A stretch of 52,631 nucleotides of DNA from Clostridia bacterium (GTDB lineage Bacteria > Bacillota > Clostridia > Oscillospirales > QAMX01), in the NCBI GenBank assembly GCA_017532825.1, contig JAFXIT010000065.1, positions 1 through 52,631 of the forward strand. The letters are read 5' to 3'. The position numbers and the translations under genes were made by a program. Below, one piece after another: positions 45,794-52,631 of this stretch. Each line of letters opens with the position of its first letter. Position 1 is the stretch's first letter. The notes beneath the pieces are model-generated. The model did no database searches, had not been told where the DNA came from, and worked only from the letters and a program-made list of their open reading frames with translations.

Positions 45794-45815
45794 GTATCTG
45801 AATCGTATCTGAATC
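45794..45815 (+). repeat. Two tandem 11-bp repeats upstream of the VanW array
   Basis: GTATCTGAATC occurs twice without a gap (45794-45804 and 45805-45815), starting 4 bases after the uxaC stop and ending 15 bases before the -35 box of the VanW promoter. The period is about one helical turn, as in some activator sites. Confidence 0.7.
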
Positions 45816-45830
45816 GTAACCGTTTTGTGG

Positions 45831-45859
45831 TTGAAAAGCGTACGAGGCTGATATATAAT
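45831..45859 (+). promoter_or_regulatory. Sigma-A promoter of the VanW array
   Basis: TTGAAA (45831-45836), a 17-bp spacer and a perfect TATAAT (45854-45859) stand about 45 nt before the first gene. Confidence 0.8.
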
Positions 45860-45902
45860 TAGTTCAGGATAGCCCCCAAATCTTTATTATCGGTGGTATT
45901 TG

Positions 45903-47579
45903 ATGAACGATTGGAAAAAAGTGCTTGAGCAGACGTCCCGGGAAGATAACGCCGGTGTAGCCGTTGCGGTTGCAGAAAAGAAGCAGCGTGCTTCTTCCGG
46001 AAAGAAGGGCCTGATAGCGTTATTCATAGTGCTTCTAGTTGCTGTACTTGCAATTGCGGGATTTTGGGTATACAAAACCGCAAAGCATATATACGGATAC
46101 GATAGGATATATCCGGGGGTTACTGCCCTTAACCTCAATCTTGGCGGTATGACCGTTGAAGAAGCAGAAGCAGAGATCCGTGAGTACAGTGCTAATTATT
46201 ACAGCGGTAAACAAATTGAAGTTAAATGCGGAGATGAGTCCGAATTTATAAATGCAAAAGATGTAAGTATCGTTGTAGATGCTGCCGAAGTTGCAAGGCA
46301 GGCCTATAATTACGGCCGAATCGGCAATTTTTTCAAGAGATACAGGGATATTACCTCTGACAGTATTCCTCCGATCAACGTCAACCTTGTTAACGGCTAC
46401 GACATAAGTTACGTGGAAAACAAAATCGATGCTCTCGTCGCTTCGGTAAACGTTGAATTCAAGCAGTACTCGTATGTAATGACCGATGCGGGTATTACGA
46501 TCACTAAGGGACGTGACGGAATAACGATCAACCGTGAAAACGCCGTTTCTCAGGTAAAAGCAATGCTTGAAAGCAATCAGTACGGTGTCCTTGAACTGAC
46601 TCCGGAGGTGCAGACTGCCGTTATCCCGGATTGGAGCATACTGCGACAGTCTGTATACGTGGAGGCGAAGGACGCTGTTGTCAAAAAATCCGGTTCCAGA
46701 GGATACTACATCGAGCCGCACGTCTTGGGCAAGGATGTTGATTTGGACCGTATTAATGCCGATATGCAGGCAGATGATTGGGAAATAAGGACCTACCCAA
46801 TAGTTACTATTGAGCCGGAAGTTACAGACGCAAAGCTTTCTGCGGCGCTGTTCAGAGATGTTCTTGCAACCGTCACCACGCGTCTTGATAAGTATGATGC
46901 AAACCGCACCCAGAACGTAAGACTATCTGCCGAGGCGATTAATGGGTATATTCTCCTTGACTACGACGATCCGAACACAAAGGCAATAGACAATAGATTT
47001 TCCTTTAATGACGTTGTGGGAGAACGTACCGAAGCAAAGGGATATAAGAACTCTGTGGTGTTCACAAACGAAGATATGGTTGACGGAATCGGAGGCGGTA
47101 TCTGTCAAACGTCTTCGACCCTTTACGTTGCAACCTTGCTTTCGGATATGAAGGTCGTAGAGAGACACACCCATACCTTTGCAGTTGATTATGTAGATCT
47201 GGGCATGGATGCAACGGTACAGTGGGGGTATCTTGACTACGTATTTGAGAATAATACCGGATATCCCGTTCGAATAGAAGCTACCGTGTTTGAGGATGCA
47301 CTTATCATAACCTTCCGTGGTACCAATGCGGCTCCTGCGAAGTCGGTAGAACTTGAAAGCAGGACCGTAGCCACTTATGCTTATCAGACTGTAAACAGCC
47401 TAAACGATAAGCTTGCGCCCGGAACAAGCGTTGTTGCCCAGGAGGGTAAGGAAGGCTATAAGGCTGAGCTTTACCAGATAATTTATAACGGACCCGATAT
47501 AGTTGAACAGAGGCTTGTAAATACGAGCTATTACAGATCACTTGATGAAAAAATACAGCACGGTCCTACTGTGCGATAA
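45903..47579 (+). CDS. VanW-family membrane-anchored protein (first of three)
   Basis: The 558-residue protein has a basic cytosolic N-terminus, one membrane helix (about 40-62) and two repeated peptidoglycan-binding-4-like domains (GVTALNLNLGGMTVEEAEAE near 76-95 is typical). The C-terminal VanW domain contains FNDVVGERTEAKGY and GIGGGICQTSSTLY. The G-G-G-I-C-Q motif is a hallmark of VanW. These proteins face outward and are linked to cell-wall functions, but no enzymatic role is settled. The start ATG at 45903 has a weak GGTGG site; a TTG one codon earlier is possible. It leads a promoter-driven array of three paralogues. Confidence 0.85.
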   Translation: MNDWKKVLEQTSREDNAGVAVAVAEKKQRASSGKKGLIALFIVLLVAVLAIAGFWVYKTAKHIYGYDRIYPGVTALNLNLGGMTVEEAEAEIREYSANYYSGKQIEVKCGDESEFINAKDVSIVVDAAEVARQAYNYGRIGNFFKRYRDITSDSIPPINVNLVNGYDISYVENKIDALVASVNVEFKQYSYVMTDAGITITKGRDGITINRENAVSQVKAMLESNQYGVLELTPEVQTAVIPDWSILRQSVYVEAKDAVVKKSGSRGYYIEPHVLGKDVDLDRINADMQADDWEIRTYPIVTIEPEVTDAKLSAALFRDVLATVTTRLDKYDANRTQNVRLSAEAINGYILLDYDDPNTKAIDNRFSFNDVVGERTEAKGYKNSVVFTNEDMVDGIGGGICQTSSTLYVATLLSDMKVVERHTHTFAVDYVDLGMDATVQWGYLDYVFENNTGYPVRIEATVFEDALIITFRGTNAAPAKSVELESRTVATYAYQTVNSLNDKLAPGTSVVAQEGKEGYKAELYQIIYNGPDIVEQRLVNTSYYRSLDEKIQHGPTVR

Positions 47580-47599
47580 TTTACTTTTGGAGACAACAA

Positions 47600-49177
47600 A
47601 TGACGAAAAGAACTGCTGTTCTGACAACGACAATACTTTTTTTAGTGCTACTGTTTGCAGGTTGCATGTCCAATAACAATCGGCCTTCCGAGCAAACTAC
47701 GGAAGGCTCTTCGGGGGATGCTGTTACAAGCACGAATGCAACAACTACGTCAATGCCTGCGGACGAGATAGCACGGATTGCAAGCGGATATATAACAGAA
47801 TATCTTTCGAACAAATCCGTTAAGGTCTCTGCGGCAGGCTATGAACTCGATATCGAGGCGAATGATGTTAACGCCCCCTTTGATGTTCAGGGGCTTATGA
47901 CCTATGCCGCCGAGAAGGGTCTCGACAGCGATATCCTAAAAAAGTATCTTGATACGGAAGCTCCCGCAAGAATCGTTGACAGAGCATATATCGAGGTTCT
48001 TGTTGATGAGTTTGCAGACAGTGTGGATGCGGGCTGTGATTTTTCCTATGAGATAGGAGAGAGCGGCATTACGATATACCGTGGAAAAGAATACACGGTT
48101 TTCGACAAGGTTTCTTTGTGTGACAAATTGGTTGCTGCTTTTGAAAATTTCGAATATCTGCCCGTTGAAGTAGAACTGGAGACGGTACCTGCCGCCTATG
48201 TCGATATGAATGAACTTGTTGAACAGGCCGTCATTGATGCAAAGGATGCATATTACGACATTGAGTTTTTTGAAAGCTCTCAACCGGGCTCTTCTGACGC
48301 CTCGAGAACTATTGTAATTGAAGAGGTCATAGGCAGAGGCTTTGACTATGAAGCCGTTGTAAACGGAATGGAAAACGAAAGCTGGGATTGGAAGGTTTAT
48401 CCGTTTTTTGAGGTCATCCCCCAGGTTACTGTAGAGAACATTGATCAGCAGTATTTTAAAGACCTTCTGGGTACTTATACAACGTCCTACAGCACTTCAG
48501 CGGTAAACAGAACCACAAACTTAATTGTTGCAAGTGAGGCTGTTAACGGAACGATAATTCTGCCGGGTCAACTTTTCTCGTTTAACGACGTTGTAGGCGA
48601 AAGAACTGCCGAAAAAGGATACAAGGAGGCAACGATCTTCACGCCTAACGGAAGTGAGCCGGGACTTGGCGGCGGAATCTGTCAGCTTGTGTCAACTACG
48701 TATGCCGCAGCACTGAAAGCCGGACTCAAACAGGTACAAAGATACAATCACGGCTACGCCGTGACCTACATCCCCCTCGGAATAGATGCTACCGTTGCAT
48801 GGCCATACTTCGATTACCGCTTCAGAAATGATACTTCCGAACCGCTTAAAGTTATTGTAACGAACAGCAACGGGAAGCTTACCGTAGATATATACGGTAC
48901 ACAGACGGTAGAAAACCGAGTTATTAAGTTTAAGCACAATACTGTTGAGATTCTTGAACCGGAAAAGGAGTACGTTACCGATCCGACACTTAGACCGGGG
49001 CAGACGGTATCTCAATCCTTTACCTATGGATATGTAATTGAAACGTATATGACCACCATCGTAAACGGTCAGCAGGTCAGCAGTGTTTTACTGCATACAG
49101 ATAAGTACTACCCCAATCCTAAAAAGCTCATAGTTAAGGTGGGACCAGAACTTTCCGATCCGTATCCGCAGGATTAA
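47600..49177 (+). CDS. VanW-family lipoprotein (second of three)
   Basis: The 525-residue protein starts with a lipoprotein signal (MTKRTAVLTTTILFLVLLF, then AGC as the lipobox) and a Ser/Thr-rich linker. The body has the same order as the third protein: a 100-residue N-terminal domain, a second repeat, then VanW with FNDVVGERTAEKGY and GLGGGICQLVSTTYA. The last ~80 residues resemble a G5-like or beta tail (YVTDPTLRPGQTVSQSFTYG). TTGGAGACAACAA precedes the ATG and the gene starts 20 nt after the first. It is much closer to the third copy than to the first. Confidence 0.85.
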   Translation: MTKRTAVLTTTILFLVLLFAGCMSNNNRPSEQTTEGSSGDAVTSTNATTTSMPADEIARIASGYITEYLSNKSVKVSAAGYELDIEANDVNAPFDVQGLMTYAAEKGLDSDILKKYLDTEAPARIVDRAYIEVLVDEFADSVDAGCDFSYEIGESGITIYRGKEYTVFDKVSLCDKLVAAFENFEYLPVEVELETVPAAYVDMNELVEQAVIDAKDAYYDIEFFESSQPGSSDASRTIVIEEVIGRGFDYEAVVNGMENESWDWKVYPFFEVIPQVTVENIDQQYFKDLLGTYTTSYSTSAVNRTTNLIVASEAVNGTIILPGQLFSFNDVVGERTAEKGYKEATIFTPNGSEPGLGGGICQLVSTTYAAALKAGLKQVQRYNHGYAVTYIPLGIDATVAWPYFDYRFRNDTSEPLKVIVTNSNGKLTVDIYGTQTVENRVIKFKHNTVEILEPEKEYVTDPTLRPGQTVSQSFTYGYVIETYMTTIVNGQQVSSVLLHTDKYYPNPKKLIVKVGPELSDPYPQD

Positions 49178-49198
49178 GCCTTAAGGAGGAATCGGGCT

Positions 49199-50830
49199 AT
49201 GTGTGCAAAAAAGAAGAAAAAATCAGTAGGCGGAGCATCGTTTGTTATCGTTATGCTCACCGGCGTTGTACTGTTGGGGTTTATGGTCATTTGGCTTATC
49301 GGAGAGCTGAAAAATCTGACCTCCGGAGGAACCCCCGGATCATCGGATTCTTTAAAAGACAGTACCACGCTTCCGCCTGTTATTCAGACTACTGCACCGA
49401 TCGACGTTGTATCTGTTGTAGAGGGATACATCGGTGAACTATTGTCAACAAAGGAGATTAAGATCACTGCAAACGGCGAGAGCGTTACCTTAAATGCGGG
49501 ACTCGCCAAAGCTCCGGTTGATTATGAGGAGTTAAGGAATTTTATTTCTTCCCGTGGCGGAGATTCGTCCCTTGTCGGGCGGTATCTGACCGTTATGGCT
49601 ACCCAAGGGGGCGGTGCTCCGCAATTTAACAGCAACTATATTTCCGATATGGTTGACAGACTTGCCGAGGCTGCCGATAAAGGAGTGGATACCTCTTATG
49701 AGGTGACCGAGGAAGGCGTTAGGTTCGTTCGTGGAACGGACCATACGATAGTGGATGCGGATGATCTTGTTTCACGCATAACCGACGCTCTTTCCATGTA
49801 TGACTATTCCGATATTGAGGCAAAGACTGTATCTGCAAAACCGATACATCCGGATGTGGATGCAATTCGTAACGAAATATATTATCCTGCGGTCGATGCG
49901 CACTATGATACAGAATACTTTGAAGGAACTATTCCAAACGAAGGAATGGTTGGACAGCGCACGATCGTCGTTAAGGAGAGTAACGGCAGAGATATTGATA
50001 CTGCCGCAATTCTAAACGGCCTTGAAAACGAAAGCTGGGATAACAAGACCTATCCGTACATAGTCCTTGAACCGTCGATCGTTGAAGCCCAGGTAGGTGA
50101 GGACTGTTTTAAGGATCTTCTTGGCAGTTATACCACCACCTACAGCACGTCCAATAAAGAGCGAACTGCTAACGTGTTGCTTGCAAGCGAAGCGGTTAAC
50201 GGTGTAATAATACTCCCGGGCAACAAGTTTTCATTTAATGATATAGTCGGCGAACGAACTCCGGAAAAAGGATACCAGCCTGCTTTGATATACACTATTG
50301 AAGGCATGGAACCTGACTACGGCGGAGGGATCTGTCAGGTAGTGTCGACCATCTATGCTGCATCCCTTAATGCCGGTCTTAAGCAGACGCAGAGGTATAA
50401 CCATGGCTATACCGTAAGTTATATAAAACTCGGCATTGATGCGACCGTTGCATGGCCGTATACAGATTATAGGTTCAGAAATGACACCGACTATCCCATA
50501 AAGGTTGTTGTAACTAACAGTAACGGTAGACTAAAGGTCGACATTTACGGTACTGCAACGGGTGGAACTCGACGTGTCGAGTTTAAAATGGTAAAGCTTG
50601 AGGATCTTATACCGAATATGACGGAGGTAGTCGATCCCTCACTTGCTCCTGGCAAGCGGATCGTTCCGAAGTTTTCATACGGATATGTCATTGAGACTTA
50701 TATGCTTACGTATATCGACAATCAGCTTGTAAGTGAAGTAAAGCTTCATACCGATACCTACAGTCCGTACCCAAAGAATATCGAGGTTCGTGTCGGACCT
50801 TCGGTTACAGATGAACCGGTAACAGAGTAG
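49199..50830 (+). CDS. VanW-family membrane-anchored protein (third of three)
   Basis: The 543-residue protein has a Lys-rich N-terminus (MCAKKKKKSVGG), one membrane helix (about 14-37) and a Gly/Ser/Thr linker. Two repeats and a VanW domain follow, with FNDIVGERTPEKGY and YGGGICQVVSTIYA, and a C-terminal beta segment (VVDPSLAPGKRIVPKFSYG). From residue ~70 it aligns almost throughout with the second protein, so one probably arose from the other by tandem duplication, with a change of anchor from lipid to helix. AAGGAGGAATCGGGCT precedes the ATG. A terminator follows. Confidence 0.85.
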   Translation: MCAKKKKKSVGGASFVIVMLTGVVLLGFMVIWLIGELKNLTSGGTPGSSDSLKDSTTLPPVIQTTAPIDVVSVVEGYIGELLSTKEIKITANGESVTLNAGLAKAPVDYEELRNFISSRGGDSSLVGRYLTVMATQGGGAPQFNSNYISDMVDRLAEAADKGVDTSYEVTEEGVRFVRGTDHTIVDADDLVSRITDALSMYDYSDIEAKTVSAKPIHPDVDAIRNEIYYPAVDAHYDTEYFEGTIPNEGMVGQRTIVVKESNGRDIDTAAILNGLENESWDNKTYPYIVLEPSIVEAQVGEDCFKDLLGSYTTTYSTSNKERTANVLLASEAVNGVIILPGNKFSFNDIVGERTPEKGYQPALIYTIEGMEPDYGGGICQVVSTIYAASLNAGLKQTQRYNHGYTVSYIKLGIDATVAWPYTDYRFRNDTDYPIKVVVTNSNGRLKVDIYGTATGGTRRVEFKMVKLEDLIPNMTEVVDPSLAPGKRIVPKFSYGYVIETYMLTYIDNQLVSEVKLHTDTYSPYPKNIEVRVGPSVTDEPVTE

Positions 50831-50841
50831 TTTTTAGTTTG

Positions 50842-50872
50842 GATCCTCCGAGGCTTGTCGGGGGATCTTTTT
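50842..50872 (+). terminator. Terminator after the VanW array
   Basis: GATCCTCCGA (50842-50851) pairs with TCGGGGGATC (50858-50867) with one T-G wobble and a 6-nt loop, followed by five T residues. Confidence 0.9.
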
Positions 50873-50903
50873 CTTAAGAATGCAGGAATTAATATTTTAT
50901 CTA

Positions 50904-50932
50904 TTGTTTTTGATCTGCTGTTTTGATATACT
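50904..50932 (+). promoter_or_regulatory. Promoter of the DUF975-rlmH transcript
   Basis: TTGTTT (50904-50909), a 17-bp spacer and TATACT (50927-50932). Confidence 0.6.
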
Positions 50933-50971
50933 AATTAAAGTTGTTTTACTAACGCTTGCAGAGGTGACATT

Positions 50972-51814
50972 ATGGACAGGGCAACAATAAGAGTAAGAAC
51001 GAAAATACTTGCAAAGTCCGTGCTTTCCGAAAACTTCGGTAGGGTGTTTTTTGTAATAATCCTTGAGGCAATAACGACGGCGGTGCTTTCCTATCTTTTT
51101 AATGGTATTGCCGCAAAAGCCTTTCCTAACGCCGTGGCAAATATTGCCGGATTTAATGTATATTACGCCTTTATTGCGATCACCTTAATCGGTGAGATCA
51201 TGCTTATTCCTCTTAAACTGGGTGTTGCCGAATTTATACTTGGTCTTGTAAGACGGAAATCACCGAAGATTGCCGACATCTTCCTATGGTATTCCGATGG
51301 GGAAAAGCTTCGCAGAGTTCTTTCATACTGGGGCTGGACGGTGTTTCTGTCACTTGTTTCCATTCCGTTGGTCACCGTGCCGTCTGACTACCTTTTGGGC
51401 GTAGTAAATGATATCACGGCTGAGGCTGCCGCACAGCTTTCGGGCGGAGCACAGCAGGTCGTATTGCCGGCAGGGTTTATCAACAATACAAATATTCTTT
51501 TGTCTGTTGGGGCAATTTTGTTGTACGGAATTATAACTGTCAGGCTTATTGCTGTTCCATACGTTGTCGCAGACGGAAGAGAGCGCAATGCGTTTAAGGC
51601 TGCGGTGACCTCGTGGAAGCTTATGAAGGGACACTTCTTTGAGTATATCATTTTCGTCTTAAGCTTTTTCCTTTGGGGCGTTGGTATGGTATTTACATCA
51701 TTCATACTTGCTATTTACTTTGTTCCTTACTTCCGTCTTTCACAGCTGATATTTATTGAGTATGCAAGGGCTGAAAAAGATATAAACGCAATGCCCGCAG
51801 ATGAGGGAAATTAA
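50972..51814 (+). CDS. DUF975-like polytopic membrane protein
   Basis: The 280-residue protein has about six membrane helices and matches the DUF975 pattern: a first helix, then ITLIGEIMLIPLKLGVAEFI followed by LGLVRRKSPKIADIF, with a charged loop between helices and a C-terminal hydrophobic pair ending FVPYFRLSQLIFIEYA. Its function is unknown. GCAGAGGTGAC lies before the ATG. The stop and the rlmH ATG abut (TAAATG), so the two genes are likely coupled. Confidence 0.8.
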   Translation: MDRATIRVRTKILAKSVLSENFGRVFFVIILEAITTAVLSYLFNGIAAKAFPNAVANIAGFNVYYAFIAITLIGEIMLIPLKLGVAEFILGLVRRKSPKIADIFLWYSDGEKLRRVLSYWGWTVFLSLVSIPLVTVPSDYLLGVVNDITAEAAAQLSGGAQQVVLPAGFINNTNILLSVGAILLYGIITVRLIAVPYVVADGRERNAFKAAVTSWKLMKGHFFEYIIFVLSFFLWGVGMVFTSFILAIYFVPYFRLSQLIFIEYARAEKDINAMPADEGN

Positions 51815-52279
51815 ATGACCGGAATAAGAGTCGTTGCAGTCGGCAAACTAAAAGAGCGTTTTTATATCGATGCCTGCGCAGAGTATTTGAAGCGGCTTGG
51901 AGGATATTGCCGAGCAGAGGTTATCGAATTACCCGAAAAGGGAATTGAAAAAGATGCCGCAGAGATCAGAAAGGCTATTCCGGACGGAGCATACACGATT
52001 GCGATGTGTATTGAAGGTGAAATGCTTTCCACCACAGAGCTTGCCTCTAAACTGTCTGCCTTGGAAACGTCGGGTAGAAGTCGGTTTTGCTTTGTGATAG
52101 GTGGATCCGACGGAATGAGTCAAGAGATAAAGGATCAAGCCGATCTTTGTTTGTCAATGTCCAGGATGACATTTCCCCACCACTTTGCAAGAACATATGG
52201 TATAAATGGCAACTTTCCTGCCTTTGCCTGTCTTATCAAATATTGTCTGCATATATCTTCAAATATAGGTCCCATATAA
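51815..52279 (+). CDS. rlmH: RlmH 23S rRNA (pseudouridine-1915-N3)-methyltransferase with replaced C-terminus
   Basis: The first 126 residues follow RlmH closely: IRVVAVGKLKERFYIDACAE, ELPEKG, CFVIGGSDGMS (SAM pocket of the SPOUT knot) and LSMSRMTFPHHFAR. In the family this is followed by roughly 30 residues ending in a segment like YRAFKIxxGEPYHK that completes the knot. Here it is TYGINGNFPAFACL and unrelated sequence instead. The switch falls at about 52171-52194, where the opposite strand reads as the end of an AAA ATPase. The protein as written would probably be inactive. This is either a real truncation or an assembly join. Total length (154) is near normal by chance. Confidence 0.85.
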   Translation: MTGIRVVAVGKLKERFYIDACAEYLKRLGGYCRAEVIELPEKGIEKDAAEIRKAIPDGAYTIAMCIEGEMLSTTELASKLSALETSGRSRFCFVIGGSDGMSQEIKDQADLCLSMSRMTFPHHFARTYGINGNFPAFACLIKYCLHISSNIGPI

Positions 52280-52631
52280 TCATTCATTTCACGAATGATT
52301 TCATCTGTTGCAGCCTCTACCCCCAGCATATCATAATAACTTCTATTAGAAAATACATAGCGATACCAGAATTTATAAAAATTATCTGTAATCTGGTAAA
52401 TACCCTTTTTGCTGTCCTTGGACTCGCCGCAGGGAACTTGCTTTTCAAGCAGTCGAATTGTCTGCAATGTAAGCATATATTTACTACACTTGCTCTTATC
52501 CTCATGAATTCGATCAGAAATTTCCATCACTCTGTTACATCCATTAGATACCGCCTCCAGTATGGAATTGTATATAATCGGCTCTCTAAGTTCCATTCGT
52601 AGTAATATTTGCGGTTCATCGTTCAAAAAAG
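52171..52631 (-). pseudogene. Fragment of an AAA ATPase with DUF234-type C-terminal domain (partial at both ends)
   Basis: On the minus strand the frame is open through the right edge (reading FLNDEPQILLRMELREP with no stop). It matches the C-terminal region of prokaryotic ATPase_2/DUF234 proteins: an HTH-like part (AVSNGCNRVMEISDRIHEDK), KKGIYQITDNFYKFWYRYVF, and MGPIFEDICRQYLIR followed by VLAKWWGN. In the family, WWGN is followed by a nuclease-like E-x-D-x-(V/I) segment. Here it is replaced at once by rlmH antisense sequence, and the frame stops at 52135. The ATPase domain lies beyond the window. Proteins of this group are typical of mobile or accessory DNA. Confidence 0.75.

Noticed and set aside
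51815-52279. SCC-type integration at the rlmH 3' end by the serine recombinase seen at the left edge
   Set aside because: SCC elements insert at the extreme 3' end of rlmH and leave the protein nearly unchanged. Here the break is about 30 codons earlier and no direct repeat of an attachment site was found at the left edge.

Overview
The window is about 52.6 kb of moderate-GC DNA from a spore-forming, anaerobic-type Clostridia, probably a gut Oscillospirales/Christensenellales-like lineage. The assignment rests on a SipL-SpoIVA spore-coat pair, a HrcA/CIRCE-controlled groESL operon, an FMN-riboswitch ECF transporter, a GGND-type (pyrophosphate-type) phosphofructokinase, tandem VanW-domain proteins, strong AGGAGG-like ribosome binding sites and near-consensus sigma-A promoters. 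It reads mostly as ordinary chromosome. Mobile or foreign sequence appears only at the two edges: the tail of a serine recombinase on the left, and a truncated AAA ATPase fused into rlmH on the right.

Layout. 1-900: recombinase tail, terminator and a small P-loop kinase. 918-6531: a five-gene sugar operon from a clear promoter (GH78-like hydrolase, DUF4886 SGNH hydrolase, PfkB kinase, class II aldolase, D-lyxose isomerase), ending in a terminator shared with the convergent groESL operon. 8745-10110: DUF3343 carrier-like protein plus cysteine-desulfurase-like enzyme. 10127-13882: cdaA, cdaR and a FAD oxidoreductase joined by 4-nt overlaps (c-di-AMP synthesis and control). 13914-17045: sipL and spoIVA, preceded by a hairpin that would hide the sipL ribosome binding site. 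17160-18302: HtrA protease. 18375-27617: a second glycan operon from a perfect consensus promoter (lipoprotein, GH2, GH29-like, rhamnulokinase). 27630-28937: phosphofructokinase on the minus strand. 28934-31621: DUF1015 and a membrane protein, divergent from three small unknown proteins. 31584-36879: a minus-strand operon with aminotransferase, trpS, tagO/wecA-like, UDP-GlcNAc 2-epimerase and a membrane-anchored protein. 36904-37994: a small membrane protein and the FMN-riboswitch-controlled ECF S component. 37996-45790: aldo/keto reductase, recD2, comF, mreB, murC and uxaC. 45794-50872: three tandem VanW-domain proteins. 50904-52631: a DUF975 membrane protein, rlmH and the chimeric right edge.

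How the genes fit together. Two loci release and phosphorylate sugars. The three glycosidases lack signal peptides and so probably act on imported oligosaccharides, and no transporter gene lies in the window. The isomerase, kinase and aldolase of the first operon form a complete-looking ketose-phosphate route. The second has a FGGY kinase but no isomerase or aldolase. Envelope and cell-wall functions recur: c-di-AMP, MreB, MurC, WecA/WecB, the VanW proteins and the spore coat.

I did not find an unmistakable new defence or mobile system. The strongest leads are the sipL-spoIVA insulating hairpin, the lyxose-isomerase sugar operon, the three-gene VanW array with an 11-bp tandem repeat next to its promoter, the three small unknown proteins, and the rlmH junction, which may be an assembly chimera.
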